Positions 7,581 through 16,127 of a stretch of DNA of 64,000 nucleotides are shown in pieces. Position numbers and translations under genes: made by a program. This DNA comes from Akkermansia muciniphila (GTDB taxonomy: Bacteria; Verrucomicrobiota; Verrucomicrobiia; Verrucomicrobiales; V1-33), in NCBI GenBank assembly GCA_943333275.1, contig CALQSQ010000003.1:1-64000 (forward strand). Reading direction: 5' to 3'. How positions within the stretch are numbered: the first letter of the stretch is position 1; each line of letters begins with the position of its first letter. The notes beneath the pieces were generated by a model, which was given only the letters and a program-made list of their open reading frames with translations, was not told the DNA's origin and ran no database searches.

Positions 7581-8729
7581 ATGCTCTCTCATCTTAGCAG
7601 GATTTCCTTCCGCTCACTTGTGCAGTTGCTTGCAGTGGCGGCGATGGGGGTGGCGGGACCGGCGTGGTTGTGCCGGAAGCTGGATTACCCCGACAATATT
7701 GTGACGCAGGAGGGGCCTGTGGGCCGGCCGTTTGATCCTGCGGCGGAAATGCAGAAACTGAAAAAATCCAAACCGCAATGGGTGTTGATCGGCAATTCCA
7801 TGCTGAACTCGCGGATTGACCAGGAGGAACTCTCGGAAATCAGCGGATGGAAGGCGCGCAAGGTTTCGCAGGGCGGAACGCAATCGGCACTGTGGTTTTT
7901 GTTCCTGAAAAAAGTGGTTCTCGAATCCGGGGCGCGACCCATCGTGGTCTCCATTTTCTTTCGCGATACGGATCTGACCTGGCCGGATTTCCGAACGAAA
8001 GGGATGCATGCGGAGTTGATCGACTTGCTGGAGGGCACCACCCAGCCGGAATGGAAAACGGTCTTTGCGCGAAGCGATGAGGCACGCGGCTTTGAAGGGC
8101 GGATCGAGCAGGGACTGCAGGCTGTTTTTCCCACCAAAGACCTCCGGCCCCTCGCGCGCCGACAAATGCAGGAGCGCGCCCTGCGGCTCACGCGCTACGG
8201 ATCGGAATTCAATTCCAGCGGGCGGCGGGTGGAGTTGAATTTGCGATTCTCCCTGAAGCATCTCCGGCGTGATCTGGGGAGCGATTTCGCGCCATCGGGG
8301 CAGTCGGCGGATGCGGACGTCTCCAGCAGCGGAGCGGTCATCGACCCGGGACTTTATGAGGATGGCCCGAAAATTTTTGACCCCTCTCCGCAGGCGTCAT
8401 TTCTTCCACACATGCTCAACCTGGCGAAGGAAAATGGGATCACCCTGCACTTCCATCGCATCAAACGCCGGCCCGGAGCGGACCATCAGCGACCGGACAG
8501 CACCTATTTGCAGGCCTACCTGGTGGAGCTTCGGAAATGGCTTCAGGCTAATGGCGCCTTGTTTTCCGATGAATCACCGGATCTGGGCATCCGGCTCGAA
8601 ATGTATGCCGACGGCGATCACATTTCCGGCGAACCAGCCGTGGCGGAGCGCTACCTGAAAGGCTTCTGGGGACTGGCGGGACCGCTCCTTGCCCCGCTCA
8701 AACCTGCGTCCGGGCCAGAACCGAAGTGA
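7581..8729 (+). CDS. exported SGNH/AlgX-like protein paired with an MBOAT acyltransferase
   Basis: A 382-residue protein with an N-terminal signal or anchor (SLVQLLAVAAMGVAGPAWL). A block-I-like VLIGNSMLNSRID near residue 70 resembles the GDS region of SGNH hydrolases, and a late YADGDHISGEPAVAERY supplies a D-x-x-H pair like that of AlgX/AlgJ-type acetyltransferases. It lies 4 bp before an AlgI-like MBOAT gene. In alginate and related systems the MBOAT protein passes acetyl across the membrane to such a partner. The substrate polymer is unknown. The gene follows the Crp/Fnr gene by 5 bp, so the three may be co-transcribed. The start is uncertain: GTG 7566 is an alternative. Confidence 0.65.
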   Translation: MLSHLSRISFRSLVQLLAVAAMGVAGPAWLCRKLDYPDNIVTQEGPVGRPFDPAAEMQKLKKSKPQWVLIGNSMLNSRIDQEELSEISGWKARKVSQGGTQSALWFLFLKKVVLESGARPIVVSIFFRDTDLTWPDFRTKGMHAELIDLLEGTTQPEWKTVFARSDEARGFEGRIEQGLQAVFPTKDLRPLARRQMQERALRLTRYGSEFNSSGRRVELNLRFSLKHLRRDLGSDFAPSGQSADADVSSSGAVIDPGLYEDGPKIFDPSPQASFLPHMLNLAKENGITLHFHRIKRRPGADHQRPDSTYLQAYLVELRKWLQANGALFSDESPDLGIRLEMYADGDHISGEPAVAERYLKGFWGLAGPLLAPLKPASGPEPK

Positions 8730-8733
8730 AATC

Positions 8734-10167
8734 ATGATCTTTCAGAGCATCGAGTACGTCATTTTCCTGGTCAGCCTGCTGGCGCTTTATTTCTGGCTGC
8801 CGCGGCGCGAACAGAATCTGCTGATCATCATCGCGAGCTACATCTTCTATGGCTGGGTGCATCCGTGGTATCTCATCCTCATCGGCATCACGACGATCTT
8901 CGACTGGGGATGCGCCATCGGTATGGAAAACAGCTCCACCCAGGCGAGGAAAAAGGCGTTCTTCATCACGAGTATCAGCGTCAATCTGCTCATCCTGGGA
9001 GTGTTTAAATATTTCGGATTCTTCGCTGAGAACTTCACCGCCGTGCTGACGTCCATCGGACTGATGCCATCGCCCTGGATTGTCAAAATCGCCCTGCCGG
9101 CAGGCATCTCTTTCTTCACGTTTCAGAGTATTTCGTATGCGGTCGATGTTTACAAAGGCCGGAGCAGGGCCTGCCGTTCGATCATCGACTACGCCACGTT
9201 CGTTTCGTTCTTTCCCCAACTGGTGGCCGGACCCATCGAGCGGGCGGGGCACATGCTGCCGCAGTATGCGCAGCGGCGTGGGCTCAATCTGGAGGGAATG
9301 CGGACGGGATTGCTGCTGCTGCTGTGGGGGCTTTTCCAAAAGGTCGTGATCGCTGACAGCGCGGCCCTGATTGCCGACAAAGTTTTCTCCCTCGGCGATC
9401 CTTCCTTTCCCATCCTCTGGAGCGGGGTGCTGGCTTTTGGCGTCCAGATCTATGCGGATTTCAGCGGTTATACGGACATGGCGCGGGGTTCGGCGCGGCT
9501 GCTTGGCATCGAGCTTTGTAAAAATTTCAACCATCCCTATCTGGCCCAGAGCCCCGGCGCGTTCTGGCGGCGCTGGCACATGAGCCTCTCCACGTGGTTT
9601 CGTGACTACGTTTACATTCCGCTGGGTGGTTCCCGTCATGGCGAAGGAAAAATGGCGCGGAATTTGATCATCACGTTTTTTCTGAGCGGAATGTGGCATG
9701 GAGCCTCCTGGAACTATGTGATCTGGGGCACATATCATGGGGTGCTTGTGGCGTTGTGGCCTTTCCTGGCGAAGCGCGTGCCCGTGTTGACCGAGAAAAC
9801 GGGAGCCTTCGGAATCATCCTGCGGGTGGGTGTGACCTGTATGCTGATGCATCTTGGCTGGCTGATGTTTCGGGAGCACAGCCTCGCCATGCTCGCGCAT
9901 GATCTGGCGCTCAATCCTTTCGCGGCGCCGGTTTCAGAATGGCGCATGGGGGCGGCGCTGGGAATCGAGGCATTGTTATACGGCCTGCCGCTGTTGGTGC
10001 TTCTGCCACTGCTGCAGCGCCTCGGTGCGCTGCCGCAGCCGGAGGACCCGCGCATAACCTCCTGGAAATGGACCGCGCTGCAGGGACTGGCGGTGGCGGC
10101 CTGCGTTTATGGAATCGCGAGCATGCGCTGTGATGTGGGGAGCGATTTCATTTACTTTCAGTTTTAG
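8734..10167 (+). CDS. MBOAT family O-acyltransferase (AlgI/PatA-like)
   Basis: A 477-residue multi-pass membrane protein. It shows the MBOAT signature set: LLIIIASYIFYGW near the N-terminus, LPAGISFFTFQSISYAVDVYKG, FPQLVAGPIERAGHMLPQ, DFSGYTDMARGSARLLGI, FNHPYLAQSPGAFWRRWHMSLSTWFRDYVYIPLGG, and FFLSGMWHGASWNYVIWGTYHG carrying the catalytic histidine. These proteins move acyl groups from the cytoplasm to an extracytoplasmic acceptor. With the SGNH-like protein 4 bp upstream it forms an O-acetylation pair for an exopolysaccharide or other envelope polymer. No polymer synthase is nearby, so the acceptor is unknown. ATG 8734 starts directly at the first membrane segment. Confidence 0.9.
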   Translation: MIFQSIEYVIFLVSLLALYFWLPRREQNLLIIIASYIFYGWVHPWYLILIGITTIFDWGCAIGMENSSTQARKKAFFITSISVNLLILGVFKYFGFFAENFTAVLTSIGLMPSPWIVKIALPAGISFFTFQSISYAVDVYKGRSRACRSIIDYATFVSFFPQLVAGPIERAGHMLPQYAQRRGLNLEGMRTGLLLLLWGLFQKVVIADSAALIADKVFSLGDPSFPILWSGVLAFGVQIYADFSGYTDMARGSARLLGIELCKNFNHPYLAQSPGAFWRRWHMSLSTWFRDYVYIPLGGSRHGEGKMARNLIITFFLSGMWHGASWNYVIWGTYHGVLVALWPFLAKRVPVLTEKTGAFGIILRVGVTCMLMHLGWLMFREHSLAMLAHDLALNPFAAPVSEWRMGAALGIEALLYGLPLLVLLPLLQRLGALPQPEDPRITSWKWTALQGLAVAACVYGIASMRCDVGSDFIYFQF

Positions 10168-10235
10168 GTGGCATTGGGCAGATGGGAGCGCTGCGGGGAC
10201 CGGGTCTCCTGACTTCGACCGCTACGGGCTTGGGA

Positions 10236-10275
10236 AAACAAAACGGCGCCACCCTCCGGAAAGGATGACGCCGCC
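10236..10275 (-). terminator. probable rho-independent terminator of the glutamine synthetase gene
   Basis: An imperfect stem (about 10244-10255 pairing with 10262-10273, two mismatches, loop CCGGAA) lies about 30 bp past the stop of the minus-strand glutamine synthetase gene. In that direction it is followed by a T-rich run, GTTTTGTTTT. It also sits in the gap between converging genes. Confidence 0.55.
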
Positions 10276-10305
10276 ATTGGTAGTGAGTTTACTGCCTCAG
10301 GCCGC

Positions 10306-11325
10306 TTAGGCCGTCGGCACGGTGGCGATGGTTTTCAGAATGCGCGAGGCGATCGCATAGGGATCGCCCTGGGAGTTGGGACGGCGGTCCTCGAGATAAC
10401 CCTTGTAGCCGTTGTTCGCGAAGCTGTGGGGCACACGAATCGAGGCTCCACGGTCGGCGATGCCATAGCTGAATTTGTCGATGGACTGGGTCTCATGGAG
10501 GCCGGTGAGGCGCATGTGGTTGTCCGGTCCATAAACGGCGATGTGCTCTTCCTTGTATTTGTCGAAGGCTGCCATGAGCTTCTCAAAGTATTCCTTGCCG
10601 CCTTTCTCGCGGAGGTATTCGGTGGAGAAGTTGGCGTGCATTCCGGAACCGTTCCAGTCGGTGGCCCCGAGGGGCTTGCAATGGAACTCGATGTCGATGC
10701 CGTATTTCTCACAGATGCGCAGGAGGAGGTAGCGGGCCATCCACATTTCATCGGCGCAACGCTTGGAGCCTTTGCCGAAGATCTGGAATTCCCACTGGCC
10801 CTTGGCCACCTCGGCATTGATGCCTTCGTGGTTGATGCCAGCGTCGAGACACTGATCGAGGTGTTCCTCGACGATCTGCCGGGCGATGTCGCCGACGTTC
10901 TTGTAGCCAACACCCGTGTAGTAGGGGCCCTGGGGCGCGGGGTAACCGTTTTCGGGGAATCCGAGCGGGCGTCCGTCCTGATAGAAGAAATATTCCTGCT
11001 CGAATCCGAACCAGGCACCTGGATCATCGAGGATGGTGGCGCGGCCATTGGATGGGTGCGGGGTGGTGCCGTCCGGCATCATCACCTCGCACATGACGAG
11101 AACGCCATTCTTACGGGTGGCGTCCGGGAAAACGGCCACGGGCTTGAGCACGCAATCCGAGCTTCTGCCCTCGGCCTGCTGCGTGGAACTGCCGTCAAAT
11201 CCCCACAGCGGCAGTTCTTCGAGTTTGGGGAAACTTGCGAATTCTTTGATCTGAGTTTTGCCACGAAGGTTCGGCACCGGGGTGTAACCGTCGAGCCAGA
11301 TGTATTCCAATTTGTATTTGGCCAT
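10306..11325 (-). CDS. glnII: glutamine synthetase type II
   Basis: A 339-residue enzyme that makes glutamine from glutamate, ammonia and ATP in the cytoplasm. The length and motifs fit the short eukaryote-like GSII class: LPLWGFDGSST near residue 40, DDPGAWFGFEQEYFF near residue 115 with metal-binding glutamates, AEVAKGQWEFQI, DWNGSGMHANFST, NHMRLTGLHETQSIDKFSYGIADRGASIRVP, and GYLEDRRPNSQGDPY at the C-terminus. GSII lacks the adenylylation site of bacterial GSI, so control is likely at transcription. ATG 11325 is chosen because a longer frame upstream has no family similarity. It is a single gene with its own terminator-like structure. Confidence 0.95.
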   Translation of the reverse strand: MAKYKLEYIWLDGYTPVPNLRGKTQIKEFASFPKLEELPLWGFDGSSTQQAEGRSSDCVLKPVAVFPDATRKNGVLVMCEVMMPDGTTPHPSNGRATILDDPGAWFGFEQEYFFYQDGRPLGFPENGYPAPQGPYYTGVGYKNVGDIARQIVEEHLDQCLDAGINHEGINAEVAKGQWEFQIFGKGSKRCADEMWMARYLLLRICEKYGIDIEFHCKPLGATDWNGSGMHANFSTEYLREKGGKEYFEKLMAAFDKYKEEHIAVYGPDNHMRLTGLHETQSIDKFSYGIADRGASIRVPHSFANNGYKGYLEDRRPNSQGDPYAIASRILKTIATVPTA

Positions 11326-11502
11326 GATGTTTTGGTTGTGTCTGTTGTTATGGGTGATGGTGTTGAGACGAGAAGACTCCCCGGGAGGCGGGATGGCCGC
11401 CCTGGAAGTCCTCAATCCGAGAAGATTTGAGCAGTAAACGTGCCAATTTGGCTTGGCAAGTATTCCATCTTGAAAATGCACGCGCCGGGGGGAGTGTTCG
11501 GC

Positions 11503-11898
11503 ATGCACCCCGTTAAAGACACCGCCCGCGCCATCGTCCGCATTGGATATGATGGACGGGTCCACAAGACCTTCCGGGGACCGGATGCGCCGCAGCGGTT
11601 CGCCAACGAGGTCCGCGTCCTCCAGCACTTGGAGAAGAAAGGGTGCGATTTCGTCCCGAGGCTGCTGGACCATTTCCCAGAGGAATTAAAGATCATCACC
11701 ACCAATTGCGGATCGCGTGTGGACCATTTGCCGGAGGCGAGAATGAAGGAAATTTACTCCGAACTCGAGCACTACGGTGTCCGGCATGAGGATCCCTTCC
11801 TGCGCAACGTCACCTACCGGGCGAGCGATGGCCGGTTCTGCCTGATAGATTTCGAATTCGCCACCCTGCTCAACGCTCCGGAGGGGGAAACCGCATGA
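11503..11898 (+). CDS. small protein-kinase-like or phosphotransferase-like protein
   Basis: A compact protein of about 131 residues with a reduced kinase-like core. HKTF offers a possible ATP-site lysine, NEVRVLQHLEKKG resembles the helix C glutamate region, YGVRHEDPFLRNV matches an H-x-D-x4-N catalytic-loop pattern, and LIDFEFATL replaces the DFG metal-binding motif. It is much shorter than a full kinase and has no clear glycine loop, resembling RIO/Bud32 or aminoglycoside phosphotransferase-like minimal folds. GGGGGGAG 8 nt before 11503 favours that start; ATG 11476 is an alternative. It overlaps the PP2C gene by four bases, suggesting an opposing kinase-phosphatase pair. Confidence 0.6.
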   Translation: MHPVKDTARAIVRIGYDGRVHKTFRGPDAPQRFANEVRVLQHLEKKGCDFVPRLLDHFPEELKIITTNCGSRVDHLPEARMKEIYSELEHYGVRHEDPFLRNVTYRASDGRFCLIDFEFATLLNAPEGETA

Positions 11899-12710
11899 CG
11901 CAAGGGCAGGGCAACATCGCATGGGCGGGACTGACGCATCCCGGCAGGGTGCGGCGGAATAACGAGGATTCCTTTCTGGCGCTCGCCTTCTCCGGCCCGC
12001 AGATTCAATTTCTGGGGAAAACAGGCGAGGCCTCACTGAACGAACAGGATTTCGTGATGGCTGTGAGTGACGGCATGGGGGGTGCGAAATCCGGCGAATT
12101 CGCCAGCCGCATCGCCGTGGATAAAATCACCCGCCTCCTGCCGCTGAGTTTCCCCTTTCGCGCACAGGGCCTGACCAGCGGGTTCATGGATATCTTGGCC
12201 GAACTCTTCTCGTCCATCCACGCGGAGTTGCTCACGCTGGCGGGGTTCTATGAGGAATGCGAGGGCATGGGCGCCACGCTGAGCCTGGGTTGGATGACGC
12301 CCGGAAGGTTCCTCTTCGGCCACATCGGGGACAGCCGCATTTACCACCTTCCCATCGGCGGCCCGCTCCGCCAGATCTCGCAGGATCATTCCCACGTGGG
12401 ATGGCTGCGCCGGCAGGGGAAACTCAACGAACGCGAAATGCGCCAGCACCCGCGCCGCAACATTCTCAACCAGGCCCTCGGTGCCGGCCACCAATTCATT
12501 GAGCCGCAGTTTGGCTCCGTGCTCTGCGAAGCAGGGGATCGCTTCCTGCTCTGCACGGACGGTCTGATCGATGGACTCTGGGATTCCCGAATCGAGGAAT
12601 ACCTGCGCCTCCCCACCTGCGAACTGGCCACGCAGACGCTGGTGGAACAGGCCCTGGAGAATTCCGGCCAGGATAATACCACGGCGCTGGTCGTGGAAAT
12701 CGGCGGTTAG
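11895..12710 (+). CDS. PP2C-family serine/threonine phosphatase
   Basis: A 271-residue soluble protein phosphatase. Metal-binding PP2C motifs are present in order: HPGRVRRNNEDSF, VSDGMGGAKSGEFAS, GMGATLSLGWM, LFGHIGDSRIYH, LLCTDGLIDGL and a C-terminal QDNTTALVVEI. It is of the short bacterial PrpC/Stp type with no membrane segment. The ATGA overlap with the upstream kinase-like gene implies coupled translation. The target is unknown; the dcw genes lie 1.4 kb away, beyond a gene on the opposite strand. Confidence 0.93.
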   Translation: MTQGQGNIAWAGLTHPGRVRRNNEDSFLALAFSGPQIQFLGKTGEASLNEQDFVMAVSDGMGGAKSGEFASRIAVDKITRLLPLSFPFRAQGLTSGFMDILAELFSSIHAELLTLAGFYEECEGMGATLSLGWMTPGRFLFGHIGDSRIYHLPIGGPLRQISQDHSHVGWLRRQGKLNEREMRQHPRRNILNQALGAGHQFIEPQFGSVLCEAGDRFLLCTDGLIDGLWDSRIEEYLRLPTCELATQTLVEQALENSGQDNTTALVVEIGG

Positions 12711-12723
12711 TGCGGACCATCCT

Positions 12724-13911
12724 TTACCGAACCTGCAGCATGACGGGCACCACGGCATCGAAGATTGTTGAGCCACGTTGGAACCGGTAGGACAGGGCGC
12801 GCTTGGATTGCAATAATTGCTGATAGGAGTCGGCGAGGCCTTCGGTGGGCTGGTCCTCCACCGAGATGCAGCGGTCCCCCACCCTCACGCCCGCCTGGTG
12901 GGCCGGGCTGTCGGGCACGACATCGACGACAATCCAACCCCGACCGAAGCCAATACCGGTGCCGATGCGGGAGGGGGAGATGAGCTTGCGGGGTTTGTTG
13001 AGGAAGGGCAGGAAGGAGGTCTTTCCAAAAGTGACGCGGGCCAGTTGGGACGGTTGATCCAGCGAAAGAATCGTGTTCTGGAGGACCTCTCCGCCGACCC
13101 GGAAATCCCCGACGGTTACCTCGACAATGGGATCGGCGATTTCAACGCTGCCCAAATAAAGCGTTCCAACAACGCGCGTCATCCCTGTGCGATAGGATCT
13201 CCCGATGCTCGCGCTGAGGCCTCCGGGTTGCGTGGGGGCGTGCGTCCGCATGCCCAGTTTGCCGGGATTGATTTCAATGCCTCCGGTGGATCCCGTATCA
13301 ATATCCAGCGGCACCTCATGTCCGCTGCCTCGCAGGGCAATACGGGGCACGCCGGTGCGGGTGGTCATGGGCACACAGGAGGGATCGTTGCGTTGCAGGG
13401 TGGGGCCGGGCGTGATGGTCAGGGCCTTGCCGCGGTAATCGAAGGTCACGGTGGCATCGCGAAAAATGCTGAATCCGATCACACCTTCCAGTCCTGGAAA
13501 ATGCCCGCGGATGCTGTTCAGATCGTATACGAAGACCGGCACGTTGTGGAACTCAGCCTTCCCAATCTGCAAGGCCGGCAGCAGCGCCATGGGAATGGGA
13601 ACGCGGTCGCCCGCCGCGCTCTTGACCATCGCTTTTTCGCGCGAAACATACAGCCCCAGCTCGCGGGCCATTTCCGGCGAGATCACACAGTCCGAGGCTC
13701 CGGAATCCACCAGAAAATCGCGCGATTTTCCGGCAATTACCACTTTCACGAAGGGCAGATTTCCATCGACACGCAGGGGCACCCGCGTTTCATATTGAGC
13801 GAGACCGGAGCGATCCGTGAGGGCGCAGGAACTCAGGCCCAACAGCGCCACGCCCAAAACGATTCTGATCTGGATGAGGGCGCTGGGGGAAATGGAGGGG
13901 AAAAATTTCAC
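12724..13911 (-). CDS. PDZ-containing retropepsin-like aspartyl protease, probable lipoprotein
   Basis: About 395 residues. A signal with lipobox LSSC precedes two aspartyl-protease-like half domains, each with the D-S/T-G motif (FLVDSGASDCVIS and LDIDTGSTGGIEIN) and a following LPALQIG- or GTLYLG-type strand. A C-terminal PDZ domain (about the last 90 residues, GWIVVDVVPDSPAHQAGVRVGD) completes it. Two DTG halves in one chain suggest an intramolecular dimer able to cleave peptides in the periplasm. GTG 13911 is chosen to place the lipobox about 28 residues in; an in-frame start at 13989 would add a hydrophilic stretch. It is divergent from ddl by about 200 bp. Confidence 0.8.
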   Translation of the reverse strand: MKFFPSISPSALIQIRIVLGVALLGLSSCALTDRSGLAQYETRVPLRVDGNLPFVKVVIAGKSRDFLVDSGASDCVISPEMARELGLYVSREKAMVKSAAGDRVPIPMALLPALQIGKAEFHNVPVFVYDLNSIRGHFPGLEGVIGFSIFRDATVTFDYRGKALTITPGPTLQRNDPSCVPMTTRTGVPRIALRGSGHEVPLDIDTGSTGGIEINPGKLGMRTHAPTQPGGLSASIGRSYRTGMTRVVGTLYLGSVEIADPIVEVTVGDFRVGGEVLQNTILSLDQPSQLARVTFGKTSFLPFLNKPRKLISPSRIGTGIGFGRGWIVVDVVPDSPAHQAGVRVGDRCISVEDQPTEGLADSYQQLLQSKRALSYRFQRGSTIFDAVVPVMLQVR

Positions 13912-14118
13912 GAAAGAAAATGCCGGGAAGCATCCGTAAGTGCCTCCAGTATCATGCACCCCATTACGCAGCAAAATCATTTCGTCCACAACGCCGATGC
14001 GTTGAAGGCCGCAGAAACCAGACTGTCTGCAAATTCAGGGGGTGGAAAATAATTCTCAGAAGGGGTGGAAATTTGATTTACCGACCTTAATATTCAGTTT
14101 ATGCTAGAAAGATTGTAA

Positions 14119-15039
14119 ATGAATCTCAAGAAGAAAAAAATCGCCTTGGTCATGGGAGGTCCCGGATCCGAGCGTCGCGTCTCACTGGCATCAGGTGCCG
14201 GCGTGGCGGAGGCATTGCGTTCACTGGGCGCGGAGGTGACGGAGTTGGATGTGACCGGCACGGAAGTGGTGTTGCCTGAGGGAACGGAGATGGTTTTCAA
14301 CGTGATTCATGGAACGTTTGGGGAGGATGGAAAATTGCAGCGGATCCTTGAAGCCAGGGGCGTGCCCTACACGGGTGCGGGTTCGGTGAGCAGTGAACTG
14401 GCTTTCGACAAACTGCCCAGCAAACGACGCTTCGTGGAATGCAAGGTGCCGACGCCGGCCTACGAAATTGTAACGCTTCCCGCGAAGGCCGCGGATGTGA
14501 AATTGCCCCTGCCCGTCTGCGTGAAGCCTCCGCGTGAGGGCTCCAGTGTCGGGGTGCATCTGGTGCATAAGGCACCACAACTGCAGGCGGCGCTGGATGA
14601 CTGCCTGCGTTTTGGGCCGGAGGCCCTGGTGGAATCGCTGATTGTCGGCAAGGAGTTGACTGTGGGCATCCTCGGGGACACGGCGCTGCCGGTGATTCAT
14701 ATCCAGCCGCGTGATGGCTTCTACGACATCAACAACAAATACCCCTGGATGAATAATTCCGGCGGCACGGATTATTTCTGCCCGGCGGACCTCCCGCCCG
14801 CCACCACGCAGAAGGTCCAGGCGGCGGCACTCGCGGCGCACCGGGCTCTGGGCGTCGAAGTTTACAGCCGGGTTGATGTCCTGCTGGATGCCGATGAAAA
14901 TCCCTTCGTGTTGGAAGTAAACACCATCCCCGGCATGACCTCCAGCAGCCTGCTGCCCAAGGCGGCGCGCGCTGTGGGCATTGAATTTCCCGAACTCTGC
15001 TCGCGCATCATCGACCTCTCCCTGGCCATTCAACGCTAA
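14119..15039 (+). CDS. ddl: D-alanine--D-alanine ligase
   Basis: A 306-residue ATP-grasp enzyme that joins two D-alanines for the peptidoglycan stem peptide. It shows ALVMGGPGSERRVSLASG at the N-terminus, VFNVIHGTFGEDG, GVPYTGAGSVSSELAFDK, CVKPPREGSSVGVH, LVESLIVGKELTVGIL, and the C-terminal RVDVLLDADENPFVLEVNTIPGMTSSSLLPKAARAVG with the metal-binding E and N. It opens a same-strand run with ftsQ (33 bp), ftsA and ftsZ. The mur genes that precede ddl in many bacteria are absent upstream. A weak promoter-like TTTACC-N17-TATGCT ends 13 bp before the start codon. Confidence 0.96.
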   Translation: MNLKKKKIALVMGGPGSERRVSLASGAGVAEALRSLGAEVTELDVTGTEVVLPEGTEMVFNVIHGTFGEDGKLQRILEARGVPYTGAGSVSSELAFDKLPSKRRFVECKVPTPAYEIVTLPAKAADVKLPLPVCVKPPREGSSVGVHLVHKAPQLQAALDDCLRFGPEALVESLIVGKELTVGILGDTALPVIHIQPRDGFYDINNKYPWMNNSGGTDYFCPADLPPATTQKVQAAALAAHRALGVEVYSRVDVLLDADENPFVLEVNTIPGMTSSSLLPKAARAVGIEFPELCSRIIDLSLAIQR

Positions 15040-15072
15040 CCCCATCCGTTTCCGAAAAATTTACCACCCTTC

Positions 15073-16101
15073 ATGCTAGGCAAACGCTCCAGACCCACTG
15101 GCAACTACCGCTTCCGGTTCCGCTCCGAACCCCAGGATCCGCGGCGGCTTGATCCCGTGCGCTCGGTGCCGCCGTCCCTGAAACAGCGCCGCCGCCGCCG
15201 ATGGACGATAACTGTCATCCTCGCGCAGTGCCTGGCCATCACGGCTGTGGTGATCGCCCTGATCTCTTTCGCCATTCACGTCTGGCACGATTCCATCAGT
15301 GCCAACCCCGGCTTCGCCGTGGGCAATTTCAACTTCGAAACCAATGTGTCATCGGAACGCGGGGGCCTGACGCGGGAAACCATTATTGAGGTGACCAAAC
15401 TCCGCCCGGATCTCAACGTGATGAGCGTGGACCTCGGCGCATTGCAATCGGCGCTCGAGGCTCTCCCCCAGGTGCAGGAGGCCGCGGTGCAACGTTATTT
15501 TCCCAACCGCATCGACATCCGGGTCAGCGAACGTCAGCCGGTGGCCTGGCTGGGCTGTGCGCCGCGGGACATCGTCCCCAATGATTCCGTAAAAGGCCGC
15601 CTGCTCGACGCGCAGGGGGTGGTCTTCGAATGCCACAGCGTGCTCAATCAATATCAGCATCTGCCCACCATTGATATTCCATCGCTCACATCCATCGAGG
15701 TGGGACGCCCCCTCTCGGATCCCCGCGCCCTCCAGGCCATTCAACTGCTGGACGAATTCAGCCGACAGGTCTGGTGCGTGCCACTGCGCATCAAGGACGT
15801 GAAGGTGGACAACGATTACTCTCTCGAAGTCCAGCTCACGGACGGCACCATGGTCACGTTCGGGATTGATGATCCCCAGAAACAGATCAAACGCCTCAGC
15901 TGCATTTACCTCTGGGCCAAGGAACACGACAAGATCGTGGCCACCGCCAAACTCATCGCCGAGCACAACACTCCCGTCACCTTCGTCAGCCGCCAGGAAG
16001 CCGCCCGCGCGCCCTTTCCCAAACCACACCCAGCCGTGTCCTCCAACCATCGCAACACGCAAGATGCCGCCGATATCAAGGCCATCATCAGCGGACATTA
16101 A
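15073..16101 (+). CDS. ftsQ: cell division protein FtsQ/DivIB
   Basis: A 342-residue bitopic membrane protein. A basic cytoplasmic tail (about 1-45, ending QRRRRRRWT) leads to one membrane segment (about 47-70) and an extracytoplasmic part. The POTRA-like domain includes VGNFNFETN, LDLNVM-like spacing, LEALPQVQEAAVQRYFPNRIDIRVSERQPVAWLG, and the FtsQ beta domain follows with LLDAQGVVFEC, LPTIDIPSL and LLDEFSR. FtsQ links early and late divisome proteins. Position between ddl and ftsA supports the call. The C-terminal 60 residues are less conserved and Pro/Ala-rich. Confidence 0.88.
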   Translation: MLGKRSRPTGNYRFRFRSEPQDPRRLDPVRSVPPSLKQRRRRRWTITVILAQCLAITAVVIALISFAIHVWHDSISANPGFAVGNFNFETNVSSERGGLTRETIIEVTKLRPDLNVMSVDLGALQSALEALPQVQEAAVQRYFPNRIDIRVSERQPVAWLGCAPRDIVPNDSVKGRLLDAQGVVFECHSVLNQYQHLPTIDIPSLTSIEVGRPLSDPRALQAIQLLDEFSRQVWCVPLRIKDVKVDNDYSLEVQLTDGTMVTFGIDDPQKQIKRLSCIYLWAKEHDKIVATAKLIAEHNTPVTFVSRQEAARAPFPKPHPAVSSNHRNTQDAADIKAIISGH

Positions 16102-16127
16102 ATCAACCCCTGCCTTCAATCCATACT

